Origin: Pseudomonas sp. CROZ-RG-20F-R04-15
GTDB taxonomy: Bacteria; Pseudomonadota; Gammaproteobacteria; Pseudomonadales; Pseudomonadaceae
Direction of reading: 5' to 3'
Assembly (NCBI RefSeq): GCF_022662375.1
Contig: NZ_JAKNQL010000015.1
Coordinates: 62,001 to 126,000 of the forward strand
Length of the DNA: 64,000 nt
This document shows, piece after piece, positions 18,126 to 27,825 of this stretch. Below the pieces are notes generated by a model. It made no database searches, was not told the DNA's origin, and worked only from the letters and a program-made list of their open reading frames with translations. How positions within the stretch are numbered: the stretch's first letter is position 1; every line of letters starts with the position of its first letter. The position numbers were made by a program, and so were the translations under genes.

Positions 18126-19040
18126 ATGATGAACAGTAGTGAACTGCGTAATTTTTCCTTGAAAGCGTTGCCCGCGCTCGGTCTGGCTGCATTGCTCGGT
18201 TGTGCCTTGCCAGGGCTGGCGCAAGCGGCCGAACCGCTCAAACCGGGCAAAGTCTTCAAGGACTGCAAGGACTGCCCGGAAATGGTCGTGCTGCCCACCG
18301 GCACCTTCACCATGGGCACCCCGGATGACGAAGTCGGCCGCGAGCCGGACGAAGGTCCGATGCACCCGGTGACCTTCGCCAAACCGCTGGCCATCAGTCG
18401 TTTCCAGGTGCTCAAAGGGCAATGGGACGCCTACCTCGCCGACACCGGCTATCAGCTGCCCGACGGCGACAAACGCCCGGGCCGCGCGTGCAAGGCCGGT
18501 ATTCCCGACTACGCGGGCAGCGATCCGAAAAAGCAGTACACCGACAAACATCCGGCGGTGTGCATGGACTTCGCCGAAGCCGAGGCCTACGTCGCCTGGC
18601 TGTCAAAGACAACTGGCAAATCGTATCGACTGGTCAGCGAGTCGCTGCGTGAATACGCCGCCCGTGCCGGTAGCACCGGGCCTTTCCCGTTCCCCTTCGA
18701 TGAGGGCAAGGAATACAGCATCGCCAGACACGCCAATACCTATGGCGCCGCCGACGGCTACAACTTCACCGCTCCGGCGGGCAAGTTTCCGGCCAATGCC
18801 TTCGGCGTCTACGACATGCACGGCAACATCTACGAATGGACCGCCGACTGCTACAACGAAAACTATGTCGGCGCGCCGAGTGATGGCAGCGCCTGGTTGA
18901 CCGGTGACTGCAAGATTCGCCGCATCCGCGGCAATGACTGGGGTGAAGCACCGGTGTTCTCGCGCTCGGGCAACCGCAACGCCACCTACAGCGACACCCG
19001 CGGCGACTGGATTGGTTTTCGCGTCGCGCGCGATCTGTAA
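18126..19040 (+). CDS. pvdO: Formylglycine-generating-enzyme-like PvdO
   Basis: This protein of about 304 residues has a Sec-type signal peptide (about residues 1-34, ending GLAQA). An FGE-sulfatase/EgtB-type domain follows: MVVLPTGTFTMGTPDDEVGREPDEGP near the start, YDMHGNIYEWTADCY in the middle and DTRGDWIGFRVARDL at the end. PvdO is periplasmic and completes the chromophore by oxidising dihydropyoverdine. I chose the ATG at 18126 (18129 is equally possible), placed after GAGA; the open frame upstream overlaps pvdN without support. In P. aeruginosa pvdF is the next gene, but here it is missing. Confidence 0.94.
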   Translation: MMNSSELRNFSLKALPALGLAALLGCALPGLAQAAEPLKPGKVFKDCKDCPEMVVLPTGTFTMGTPDDEVGREPDEGPMHPVTFAKPLAISRFQVLKGQWDAYLADTGYQLPDGDKRPGRACKAGIPDYAGSDPKKQYTDKHPAVCMDFAEAEAYVAWLSKTTGKSYRLVSESLREYAARAGSTGPFPFPFDEGKEYSIARHANTYGAADGYNFTAPAGKFPANAFGVYDMHGNIYEWTADCYNENYVGAPSDGSAWLTGDCKIRRIRGNDWGEAPVFSRSGNRNATYSDTRGDWIGFRVARDL

Positions 19041-19103
19041 GGACAGCGGTAACGGCAGCCGCCACGGCGGCATCGATCGGTCGCTCGTCGCTTCAGCCTC
19101 GAT

Positions 19104-19145
19104 AAACCCGTGGTCGGCTAAATCGCCGCCCACGGGTTTCGTCTT
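19104..19145 (+). terminator. Terminator of pvdMNO
   Basis: A perfect 10-base inverted repeat (AAACCCGTGG 19104-19113, CCACGGGTTT 19130-19139) with a 16-base loop is followed by CGTCTTTT. This has the form of a Rho-independent terminator 60 bases after pvdO. It overlaps the pvdE promoter motif. Confidence 0.75.
19119..19142 (+). promoter_or_regulatory. PvdS iron-starvation box of pvdE
   Basis: Exact TAAAT-N16-CGT on the plus strand, 60 bases before the pvdE start. The TAAAT lies in the loop, and the CGT directly after the stem, of the pvdMNO terminator hairpin. One short sequence therefore serves both functions. Confidence 0.82.
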
Positions 19146-19202
19146 TTAACCAGCCCAATCCTTGAAACGATGCCGTTAGCGGCACTAGAAGCGGAAACCT
19201 CC

Positions 19203-20864
19203 ATGACCACAAAATCGCGCGGAGCCATCAGTGAAGTCCTCGGCCTGCTCAAGCCTTACCGGGTCGTCGTGGCGCTGTCGATCCTGCTCGGCATGCTCGG
19301 TGGCGTCAGCGTCACTGCCCTGCTCGCGACCATCAACAAAGCCCTGAACGGCAACGGCGCTCCGTCAGCCACCGTACTCCTGACGTTTGCCGGCCTCTGC
19401 GCGTTCGCCCTGTTGACTTCGATTCTGTCGGACATCGGCACCAACCACGTCGGCCAGCACATCATCGCCGGCCTGCGTAAATCACTCGGCGAAAAAGTCC
19501 TGCTGGCGCCCATCGAGCAGATCGAGAGGTTTCGCAGTCATCGCCTGATTCCGGTGCTGACCCATGACGTCGACACTGTCAGTGATTTCGCGTTTTCCTT
19601 TGCGCCACTGGCGATCGCTTTCACCGTCACCCTCGGTTGCCTGGGTTACCTGGCCTACCTGTCCCTGCCGATGTTTGCCCTGCTGTTGATCGCGATCGTG
19701 ATCGGCACCGTCGTGCAATACATCGCCCGGGCCAAAGGCATCAAAGGTTTCGAAGCGGCGCGCGAAGCCGAAGACGAACTGCAAAAGCACTACAGCGCGA
19801 TCGCCGCGGGCGCCAAGGAACTGCGTATTCATCGCCCGCGCCGCCAACGCATGTTCAGCCAGCGCATCGAGGGCACGGCGGATTACATCTGCAACACGCA
19901 CATCCGTTCGATCAACACGTTCGTGGTGGCGAAAACCTTTGGCTCGATGCTGTTTTTCGTGGTGATCGGTCTGGCCCTGGCCCTGCAATCGTTCTGGCTC
20001 GGTACCGATAAAGCGGTGCTCAGCGGCTTCGTGCTGGTGCTGCTGTACATGAAGGGCCCGCTGGAATATCTGGTGACCACGCTGCCGGTGGTCAGTCGCG
20101 CGAACATTGCCTTCAAACGCATCGCCGACCTGGCCGAACAGTTTTCCTCGCCGGAACCGCACTTGCTCCTGCGCGAGTCGACGCCCGCGAGCAAAACCGC
20201 CGTGCAACAGTTGCAAATGCACAACGTGCACTACGCCTTCCCGCCAGTTCAGGGCAGCGCAGCGTTTGAACTGGGGCCGGTCAATCTGGACATCGCGCAG
20301 GGTGACATCGTGTTTATCGTCGGCGAGAACGGCGGCGGTAAAACCACCCTGATCAAATTGTTGCTGGGCCTCTATGCGCCGCAACGCGGGGAAGTTCTGC
20401 TCAATGGCCAGGTGGTCGATGCCCAGGCGCGCGATGACTATCGCCAACTGTTCACCACGATCTTCGCCGACTACTACCTGTTCGATGAACTGGTACAGGG
20501 CGACAAACAAGTGCCGGCCGACACCAGCCGCTATCTGGAACGCCTGGAGATTGCGCACAAGGTGAGCATTAACGACGGTGTTTTCAGTACCACCGATCTG
20601 TCCACCGGCCAGCGCAAACGCTTGGCGCTGATCAACGCCTGGCTGGAAGAACGTCCGGTGCTGGTGTTCGACGAATGGGCTGCCGATCAGGACCCGGCCT
20701 TCCGGCGCATCTTCTACACCGAGCTGCTGCCGGAGCTGAAACAGATGGGCAAGACCATCATCGTGATCTCCCACGACGACCGCTACTTCGACGTCGCCGA
20801 TCAGTTGGTGAGGATGGAGGGCGGCCGAGTGGTCACCCACAAGAAGCCCCTCGAGACTGCTTGA
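19203..20864 (+). CDS. pvdE: Ferribactin exporter PvdE (ABC transporter)
   Basis: This 553-residue half-transporter has six N-terminal membrane segments (about residues 20-300) fused to an ATPase domain. The ATPase shows Walker A VGENGGGKTT, signature STGQRKRLALI and Walker B PVLVFDEWAADQD. It belongs to the SyrD/PvdE cyclic-peptide exporter family and carries acylated ferribactin from cytoplasm to periplasm. The Walker B glutamate is followed by Trp (DEW), as in this family. I chose the ATG at 19203; an upstream in-frame ATG at 19170 lacks a ribosome site. Its PvdS box is at 19119-19142, and an NRPS gene follows after 126 bases on the same strand. Confidence 0.95.
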   Translation: MTTKSRGAISEVLGLLKPYRVVVALSILLGMLGGVSVTALLATINKALNGNGAPSATVLLTFAGLCAFALLTSILSDIGTNHVGQHIIAGLRKSLGEKVLLAPIEQIERFRSHRLIPVLTHDVDTVSDFAFSFAPLAIAFTVTLGCLGYLAYLSLPMFALLLIAIVIGTVVQYIARAKGIKGFEAAREAEDELQKHYSAIAAGAKELRIHRPRRQRMFSQRIEGTADYICNTHIRSINTFVVAKTFGSMLFFVVIGLALALQSFWLGTDKAVLSGFVLVLLYMKGPLEYLVTTLPVVSRANIAFKRIADLAEQFSSPEPHLLLRESTPASKTAVQQLQMHNVHYAFPPVQGSAAFELGPVNLDIAQGDIVFIVGENGGGKTTLIKLLLGLYAPQRGEVLLNGQVVDAQARDDYRQLFTTIFADYYLFDELVQGDKQVPADTSRYLERLEIAHKVSINDGVFSTTDLSTGQRKRLALINAWLEERPVLVFDEWAADQDPAFRRIFYTELLPELKQMGKTIIVISHDDRYFDVADQLVRMEGGRVVTHKKPLETA

Positions 20865-20990
20865 TCGATTGCACCTTTGCAGCCGGCCGGACGCCCGTCC
20901 TGCCGGCCTTCAATCCGAATGTTTATCGCCGTGGACCCGACTGTCGGCAACGCCGTCAGCGCTCACGGTGCTGCCAACCACGAGAGCCCG

Positions 20991-23900
20991 ATGAACGACT
21001 TACTCGATGATGAGGTACTGGCGCTGCTGATGGCAGATGCCGGCGAGCAATCCCAAGGCATCATTGCCCGTCCCCACCCGGCCCCGGCCCCCCTCTCCTT
21101 CGCGCAACAGCGGCTGTGGTTCGTGCAACAGCTGACACCTGACAGTGCCGCCTATAACCTGCCACGCGCCGTGCGCCTCAGCGGTGCCCTGCAAGCACGG
21201 CATCTGGAAATGGCGCTGAATAAAGTCATCGAACGCCACGATGTCCTGCGCAGTGCGATCGTCGAGATCGATGGGGTCGCCATGCAGGTGGTCGATGCAC
21301 ACGCAACGCTGCAGCTGGGGTTCGATGATCTGCGCGGCCTGAGCGCTGAAACGCGCGAACAGCAGATTGCCCAGCGCATTGGCGAAGAGGCCGCCAAGCC
21401 CTTCGACCTGAAGCAAGCACCACTGATGCGCGCGACACTGCTGCAAGTCGCCGACACGGAGCACTTGCTGTTGCTCAACATGCACCATATCGCCTCGGAC
21501 GCCTGGTCCAACGCGATCCTGATGCAGGACCTGACCCGCGCCTACGCGCAAGCGGCAATGGGCATGAGCGCGCCACTGCCGCGCCCGGCCATCCAGTACG
21601 CCGATTATGCCGACTGGCAACGTGGCGACTATCTGCACAGCCCGGCCTGCAAGACCAGCGCCGAATACTGGCAGAACTATCTGGGTCAGACGTTGCCGCC
21701 GCTGGATCTGCCGGTGGACTTTGCGCGCAACGACCAGCACAGCCATGCGGCCGGCAAACACGACTTCAGCCTGCCCGCCACCTTGGCGCAAGCACTCAAT
21801 CGCTTCTGCCAGCAGCACGGTTTGACTCCCTTTGTGGTCGCCCTGGGCGCCTGGCAATTGCTCCTGAGCCGCTACAGTGGCCAGGACGATTTCACCGTCG
21901 GCGTGCCCAACGCCACACGCAACCGCAGTGAAATCCAGGACCTGGTCGGGTTCTTTGTCAGTACTCAGGTCTATCGCGTGCGGATTGACCCGCAGTTGCC
22001 TTGCAAGGACTTCCTGCTGCGTCTGCGCCGCGAATCGCTGGCCGCGCTCGACCATGCCGACTATCCGCTGGAACTGAGCTTCGACGACCTGCAACTGCAA
22101 AGCAGTCAGCAGATCAATCCGTTGTTCCAGGTGCTGTTCAACTGGCGCACGGACGGCGGCGCCGCGGTGCCGCTGAACCTGGGCGAATTGACCCTGGACT
22201 TTGTCGATGCCGGCAGCGGGCAGGCGAAATTCGACCTGTCGCTGGACGTCAGTTATTCCCTGAACCGCATCGACGCCAACATCGAATTCAGCCGCGATCT
22301 GTACAGCCCCGCCACCATCGAGCGGTTGGCCGGGCATTGGCAGAACCTGTTGCACGCCATCACCGCCAATCCCGAGGTTGCCCTGAGCGAATTGCCGCTG
22401 CTGAGCGACACCGAGTGCCGCCAGCAACGCGAACAATGGAACCCAGCCGTGGCGCCCTTGCCGAGCGCAGGCGTGCATCAGCTCTTCGAACGCCAGGCAC
22501 TGGCCACGCCGCAGGCTCTCGCGCTGATTTGCGATGACGTGCGCATGAGCTATGCCCAACTCAACTCCGCAGCCAATGGCCTGGCACAGACCCTGCTCGG
22601 CTACGGCGTGGGCCCGGAAGTGCGGGTGGGCATCGCGGTCGAGCGCTCGGCGCGGATGATCGTCAGCCTGCTCGCGGTGCTCAAGGCCGGCGGTGTGTAC
22701 GTGCCGCTCGATCCCGAATACCCGCAGGAACGCCTGACCTGGATGATCGAAGACAGCGGCTTGAGCGTGCTGCTCAGCCAGCGCTCTTTGCTCCAGCGCC
22801 TGCCCTCGGTAGACGCGGTCAGCGTGCTGTGCGTCGACGAACTCGACCTCGCCGACAGCGCGCACAGCGACAATCCGACCTGCCGTACCCATGGCCATAA
22901 CCTGGCGTATGTGATGTTCACCTCAGGTTCCACCGGTCGACCAAAAGGTGTGGGAATTACCCAGGCGGCTTTGACCCGACACGCGCAAGTCGCCCTGCAA
23001 TTCCTCGGCCTGACACCCGCCGATCGTTCGCTGCAATTTGCCACGTTCAACTTCGATGCCTTTGTCGAACAGCTCTACCCGGCGCTGATCTGCGGCGCGT
23101 CGGTGGTACTGCGCGGGCCGGACATCTGGGACAGCGAAACCTGGTACCAGCAGTTGCTCGACAAGCAATTCACGGTCAGCGACCTGACCACCACGTACTG
23201 GAACATGCTGGCGAGAGATTTTGCCGCTGCCGGTGTCCGTGACTATGGCCCGTTGCGCCAAGTGATCGTGGGCGGCGAAGCCATGCCACCGGAAGGCGTG
23301 GCGGCGTGGGGCAAAGCGGGACTTGGCCATGTGCGCCTGCTCAACACCTACGGCCCGACGGAAACCACGGTCAGTGCCACGGTGCTCGATTGCACGGACT
23401 ACGTCACCGGGCATGCGCCACTGCCGAAAACCATGCCGATCGGCCGCCCCTTGGCTGGACGCGCCATTTACCTGCTGGACAGCGGTGGCCAACCGGTCCC
23501 GGTGGGCGTCGTCGGTGAATTGGTGATTGCCGGCGATCTATTGGCCCGGGGCTATTTCCAGCGCCCGGAGCTGACTGCCGAACGCTTCATGCCTGATCCG
23601 TTCAGCACGCAGGGCGGGCGTCTGTACCGAACCGGCGATCTGGCGCGCTATCGCTCCGATGGCGTCATCGAATACGTCGGCCGACTCGATCATCAAGTGA
23701 AGATTCGCGGCTTCCGTATCGAACTCGGTGAAATCGAATCCTGCCTGCTGCAAATTCCGGCCGTTCGCGAAGCCCTGGTCCTTGCTCGCGAAGGATTGGC
23801 CGGGATGCAGTTGATCGGTTATGTCGTGCCGAGCGACAGTGATTTGTCGAGTGAACAGCACGATCAACTGCGCGCAGCGCTCAAGACTGAACTGAAAAGC

Positions 23901-25163
23901 CTTCTGCCCGCCTACATGGTCCCGAGCCATCTGCTGATGCTGGAAGCCATGCCCGTCAGTCCGACAGGCAAACTTGATCGCAAGGCGTTGCCGCTGCCTG
24001 ACTTCAGTCAATCGGAGACCCGCTTCAAGGCCCCGGAAACTGCATTGGAGCACGCGCTGGCCGAGCTCTGGCAGGAAACCCTGCACGTCGACCGGGTCGG
24101 CCTCGACGACAATTTCTTCGAACTGGGCGGGCATTCGATTCTGGCGATCCAGTTTATTGCCGCGCTCAATGCACGCCTGGGGATCAAACTCGCTTTGCAG
24201 CAAATGCTCGCCCACGCCACCGTCGAAGCCCTGGCGCAATTCATTGCCATGGAACACCAGCAGCAAGCCCAATGCGTGGTGGAGCTCTCGGCCTCGGCCG
24301 CCAGCGCCCCGACGCTGTTCTGCCTGCATCCCAGCGGCGGCATCGTGTTCTGCTACCAACCGTTGGCCAAACGCCTGAGCAAACACGCGCGCACTTTCGG
24401 CGTGATGCACACAGGCTTCGCCGACAAACACGCCCACGCCCAGACCTGGGCGCAAATGATCGCCGATTACACCCGACAGATTATCGATAAACAGGCTGAC
24501 GGCCCGTATCGCTTGATGGGCTGGTCGCTCGGCGGCTCCATCGCCATGGACATCGCCGCCGAACTGGAGCGTCAGGGACGTGAGGTGAGCTTTCTCGGTC
24601 TGGTCGATACCACACTGCCGGACAGCCTGCTGCCGGCCGATCTGCCGCGCAAACCGCTGGAAGAAGAAAATCCCGAGTACTTCAGCGCACAAAATGAACT
24701 GGCGACGGCCGTGGAAATGTTCAGCCTGATGTTCGCGCATCTGCACGAGCCGGCGGCACGCTTCCTCGCCGAAAACCCGCAAACCGATCTCAAGGCTTTC
24801 TACCAGTGGGCCAGCCAACAGGCCGCCACCAGCGAACAGGAAATGGTGGCGACGCTGGACGCCATCAAACAGGAAATCATGAACGCCCAGGCGTTCGAGA
24901 TTCATGACCGACTGGTGAAATCCTACGACGCTTTCACGCTGCCAACGCTCAAGGTCGAGGCGAGTTGCTGGTGGTCGCTGTCGCACAAGACCCTGGAGCA
25001 GGTGTTGCACTCGGAACAGGTGCTGCGTGAACACACCGTCAGCGGACGACTGCAAGGCTCGGTGCATTCCACCCTGCCCCACCGCAGCATGATTTACGGT
25101 GAGTCGTTGCTCGAGTCCTTCGAAGCAGTGTTCCTGACGTGTGAGGCGGCATTGAACAACTGA
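20991..25163 (+). CDS. pvdD: Pyoverdine NRPS, terminal module (C-A-T-TE)
   Basis: This protein of about 1390 residues has four domains: condensation (about 35-480, MHHIASDAW at the active site), adenylation (about 495-1000), carrier (LGGHSILAIQ, about 1050) and a type I thioesterase (about 1110-1380, GWSLGGS nucleophile). It adds the last residue and releases the peptide. The A pocket read by eye is D-A-E-D-I-G-T-V. Two acidic residues at 239 and 278 suggest a basic substrate, probably N5-hydroxyornithine that later cyclises. The C domain is LCL type (LSFAQQRLWFVQQL), so it accepts an L-residue donor. The other NRPS genes are on the opposite strand; this one follows pvdE. The start is the ATG at 20991; the frame is open 38 codons further upstream. 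The symbol follows function (TE-bearing last protein) and naming varies between strains. Confidence 0.9.
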   Translation: MNDLLDDEVLALLMADAGEQSQGIIARPHPAPAPLSFAQQRLWFVQQLTPDSAAYNLPRAVRLSGALQARHLEMALNKVIERHDVLRSAIVEIDGVAMQVVDAHATLQLGFDDLRGLSAETREQQIAQRIGEEAAKPFDLKQAPLMRATLLQVADTEHLLLLNMHHIASDAWSNAILMQDLTRAYAQAAMGMSAPLPRPAIQYADYADWQRGDYLHSPACKTSAEYWQNYLGQTLPPLDLPVDFARNDQHSHAAGKHDFSLPATLAQALNRFCQQHGLTPFVVALGAWQLLLSRYSGQDDFTVGVPNATRNRSEIQDLVGFFVSTQVYRVRIDPQLPCKDFLLRLRRESLAALDHADYPLELSFDDLQLQSSQQINPLFQVLFNWRTDGGAAVPLNLGELTLDFVDAGSGQAKFDLSLDVSYSLNRIDANIEFSRDLYSPATIERLAGHWQNLLHAITANPEVALSELPLLSDTECRQQREQWNPAVAPLPSAGVHQLFERQALATPQALALICDDVRMSYAQLNSAANGLAQTLLGYGVGPEVRVGIAVERSARMIVSLLAVLKAGGVYVPLDPEYPQERLTWMIEDSGLSVLLSQRSLLQRLPSVDAVSVLCVDELDLADSAHSDNPTCRTHGHNLAYVMFTSGSTGRPKGVGITQAALTRHAQVALQFLGLTPADRSLQFATFNFDAFVEQLYPALICGASVVLRGPDIWDSETWYQQLLDKQFTVSDLTTTYWNMLARDFAAAGVRDYGPLRQVIVGGEAMPPEGVAAWGKAGLGHVRLLNTYGPTETTVSATVLDCTDYVTGHAPLPKTMPIGRPLAGRAIYLLDSGGQPVPVGVVGELVIAGDLLARGYFQRPELTAERFMPDPFSTQGGRLYRTGDLARYRSDGVIEYVGRLDHQVKIRGFRIELGEIESCLLQIPAVREALVLAREGLAGMQLIGYVVPSDSDLSSEQHDQLRAALKTELKSLLPAYMVPSHLLMLEAMPVSPTGKLDRKALPLPDFSQSETRFKAPETALEHALAELWQETLHVDRVGLDDNFFELGGHSILAIQFIAALNARLGIKLALQQMLAHATVEALAQFIAMEHQQQAQCVVELSASAASAPTLFCLHPSGGIVFCYQPLAKRLSKHARTFGVMHTGFADKHAHAQTWAQMIADYTRQIIDKQADGPYRLMGWSLGGSIAMDIAAELERQGREVSFLGLVDTTLPDSLLPADLPRKPLEEENPEYFSAQNELATAVEMFSLMFAHLHEPAARFLAENPQTDLKAFYQWASQQAATSEQEMVATLDAIKQEIMNAQAFEIHDRLVKSYDAFTLPTLKVEASCWWSLSHKTLEQVLHSEQVLREHTVSGRLQGSVHSTLPHRSMIYGESLLESFEAVFLTCEAALNN

Positions 25164-25175
25164 CTTTCATACGGG

Positions 25176-25217
25176 CAAACAAAAACGCAGAAGCCCTGGC
25201 TTCTGCGTTTTTGTTTG
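25176..25217. terminator. Strong bidirectional terminator after the terminal NRPS gene
   Basis: A perfect 20-base inverted repeat with a 2-base loop (arms 25176-25195 and 25198-25217) includes runs of A and T. It lies 12 bases after the stop codon at 25163 and ends the pvdE-NRPS transcript. Confidence 0.88.
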
Positions 25218-25278
25218 CGTGATTTGCCACATCACCTGTGGGCGCTGCGCCCACCGCGATTCAGCTGCCGACGGCATG

Positions 25279-25320
25279 CAAAAAAAACGGCCCACGCCCT
25301 CTTTCGAGGAGCGTGGGCCG
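25279..25320 (-). terminator. Terminator of fpvA
   Basis: On the minus strand CGGCCCACGC and GCGTGGGCCG (25311-25320 and 25288-25297) form a 10-base stem with a 13-base loop. An unbroken run of T follows. It lies 25 bases after the fpvA stop, facing the terminator of the convergent NRPS gene. Confidence 0.85.
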
Positions 25321-25344
25321 CTTCGGTGAAGGCCCTTCAGTGCA

Positions 25345-27825
25345 TCAGAACTTTGGGGTCCACTTCACGGAGAACATCAGGTTGCGTGGATCACCGAAGT
25401 TGTTGTTGCCGTCGAGCTGGTTGTAACCGGCCGCAATGTACTTCTTGTCGAACAGGTTGTTGGCGTTCACGGCCAGATCGACTTCCGGTGTCAGCCGGTA
25501 ACCGACACGGGCGTTCCATACGGTGTAACCCGCGACATCGTAGGTCCCTTCATAGCCCAGCGTATGGCTCTGAGTGGTGAAGCCCAGACCGGTGCTGACA
25601 CGATCCCACTCACCCGGCAACTGGTAGTTGGCCCACATGCGCAGCATGTGTTTTGGCGTCCAGGTGCTGAACACGCGACCTTCGTTGATCGGGTCTTTGA
25701 GGTACTTGGTGGTGTTGTAGGTGTAACCGGCGAACAGTTGCAGGTCTTCCACCACTTCGCCGCTGATCTCGGCGTCGATACCCTGGCTGCGCACTTTGCC
25801 CGAGGCCGTCGAGCAGTAGGAACCGTCGCACTCGAAGCCACCGGCAATGTCGTTGACCGCACGGTTTTCCTGGTCGTAGCGGAAGAGTGCCAAGGAGGTG
25901 TTGACCCGGCCGTCCATCAGCTCGCCCTTGAGACCGATTTCGTAGTTGCTGCCGACCACCGGTTTGAGCACGGTGCCACCGGCATCGCGGTTGGTCTGCG
26001 GCTGGAATACGTCGGTGTAACTGGCGTAAACCGCCCACTCGCGGCTCAGGTCATAGACGATACCGGCGTAAGGCGTGACTTCCCCGGTTTCGGTCGCGGT
26101 GCTTGGGTCGTTCCTGGTGATGCCGCCGAACGAGGATTGCGCCTTGGATTTGTAGCTGAAGTCGTACCAGCTGACACGGGAGCCGAGCACCAAAGTCAGA
26201 TCGTCGATCGGCTTGACGCGCCAGGTGCCATACAGGCCTTTCTGGCGGACGTCGTATTTACTCAGCGTGCCGCGACCACCCGAAGCGATCAGGCTGTCGT
26301 AGTTGATATCGGGACGGTCATTGTTGACGCCGAAAATCGTGTCGCTACTGTTGCTGAAGGTACGGGCGAGCTGATCGTCCGTTTCGAGCTGGGAAAAGTT
26401 ACCGCCCAACATCACTTCCTGCTGCATCGACAAGGCTTCGAATTTGCCATTGAGGTTCATGTCGATACCGACTTTTGTCGAGTCGAAATCGGTCACGAAG
26501 TTGGCGTACTGCACGCCGCTGCCATCCGCTTCCAGACCGTCGCCGGCACTTTGCACGCGCTGGTTTTTCGCCTTGTTGCTCTCGGTCATGCGCACCGCAC
26601 CGACCTTGAGTGCCCAGTCTTCGTTGAAGCGATGTTCGAGGTCGGCGTAAAGCGTGGTGACGTCGATGTCGGAACTGTTCCAGCGTGCACCGGTGTAGGT
26701 GGAGCGCGAGACATCCGGCATCTTGCCGTCAGCGTAACGTGGCAGGCCACGAATCATCGGACGCGAATCACCGTCGGAACGGCTCACGGCCAGGCCCAGG
26801 GTGGTGTCTTCGCTCAGGTCGAAGTCCAGCGAGCCGTACAGCGACAACGTCCGGCTCCAGTCGTGATCAATGAACGAGTTGCTTTGATCCTGATCGGCCA
26901 CCAGACGACCGCGGATGGTGCCGGCCTGGTTCAGCGGGCCGCCCGCGTCTACCTGCAGACCGTAATGGTCCCAGGAGCCCGCTTTGGCGGTCACGGACAC
27001 AGTTGGTGCAGCCTGGCCGCGCTTGCGCACCAGGTTGATGGCGCCACCCGGGCTGCCAGTGCCTTGCAGCAATCCGGAGGCACCGCGCAGGATTTCCAGG
27101 CGATCGAAAAACACCAGATCCTGAGTGGCCCAGTTACCCAGCGAATAGGTGTTACGTGGAATAGGTACGCCGTCGTACTGCCAGTCATCGATCTGGAAAC
27201 CGCGCGAGGAGATGATCAACCCCTTGCCGACGCCCTGCAGACCCACGACACCGGTGGTCTGGTTAAGCGCATCCTTGAGGTCGACCAGGTCCTGGTCGTC
27301 CATCTGCTTGCGGGTCATCACGGTGACCGATTGGGGGATTTCCTTGAGGGTGTGGGTGCCCTTGCCAATCGTCACCGCGTTGGAAGTGTAGGAGTTGCTG
27401 CCCTCGGTCGTTGCGCCGACCTGATGTGCGCTGATGTTGGTCGCGCCCAGCTCCAGGCCTTGGGTGTTGCTGCCCCGCACCAGCATCAGGGTGTTGCCCT
27501 CGACGCTGTAGCGCACGTCGGTGCCCTTGAGCAATTCGGCGATGGCCGCCTGCGGGCTCATCTTGCCGCTGACGGCGTGGCTTCTGAGCCCGGCCATGTC
27601 GTCAGCGTTGTAGATCACTTGCTGGTTGGTCTGCTGACCGAACGCCTGCAGCGCTTGTGGCAACGATTGCGCCGGGATATTGATGCTGACGCTTTCAGCC
27701 ATCACCTGAGCGCTCAAAGGCAATACGCAGACCAGCCCCAGACCGGTCAACACGCGACGTGAACGCAGGCCGCGGGACATGACGAGTGCCTTGAACAGAG
27801 GTTTCAACTCATGAATTGCTGACAT
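25345..27825 (-). CDS. fpvA: Ferripyoverdine TonB-dependent receptor FpvA
   Basis: This 826-residue receptor has a long signal sequence (cleavage about residue 43, after SAQVMA). An N-terminal STN signalling domain (about 45-118: SVSINIPAQSLPQALQAF ... GNTLMLV), a plug domain (IPQSVTVMTRKQMDDQDL) and a 22-strand barrel ending in NLMFSVKWTPKF with terminal Phe follow. The STN domain marks it as a transducer that signals to an anti-sigma factor, as FpvA does to FpvR. It imports ferripyoverdine. I chose the ATG at 27825; the 74 codons upstream look non-coding. It is convergent with the terminal NRPS gene and separated from the other NRPS genes by a terminator. No exact PvdS box is seen upstream. 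Confidence 0.94.
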   Translation of the reverse strand: MSAIHELKPLFKALVMSRGLRSRRVLTGLGLVCVLPLSAQVMAESVSINIPAQSLPQALQAFGQQTNQQVIYNADDMAGLRSHAVSGKMSPQAAIAELLKGTDVRYSVEGNTLMLVRGSNTQGLELGATNISAHQVGATTEGSNSYTSNAVTIGKGTHTLKEIPQSVTVMTRKQMDDQDLVDLKDALNQTTGVVGLQGVGKGLIISSRGFQIDDWQYDGVPIPRNTYSLGNWATQDLVFFDRLEILRGASGLLQGTGSPGGAINLVRKRGQAAPTVSVTAKAGSWDHYGLQVDAGGPLNQAGTIRGRLVADQDQSNSFIDHDWSRTLSLYGSLDFDLSEDTTLGLAVSRSDGDSRPMIRGLPRYADGKMPDVSRSTYTGARWNSSDIDVTTLYADLEHRFNEDWALKVGAVRMTESNKAKNQRVQSAGDGLEADGSGVQYANFVTDFDSTKVGIDMNLNGKFEALSMQQEVMLGGNFSQLETDDQLARTFSNSSDTIFGVNNDRPDINYDSLIASGGRGTLSKYDVRQKGLYGTWRVKPIDDLTLVLGSRVSWYDFSYKSKAQSSFGGITRNDPSTATETGEVTPYAGIVYDLSREWAVYASYTDVFQPQTNRDAGGTVLKPVVGSNYEIGLKGELMDGRVNTSLALFRYDQENRAVNDIAGGFECDGSYCSTASGKVRSQGIDAEISGEVVEDLQLFAGYTYNTTKYLKDPINEGRVFSTWTPKHMLRMWANYQLPGEWDRVSTGLGFTTQSHTLGYEGTYDVAGYTVWNARVGYRLTPEVDLAVNANNLFDKKYIAAGYNQLDGNNNFGDPRNLMFSVKWTPKF

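Noticed and set aside
25564..27762. Plus-strand open frame opposite fpvA
   Set aside because: FpvA on the minus strand has signal peptide, STN, plug and barrel motifs; the opposite frame has none.
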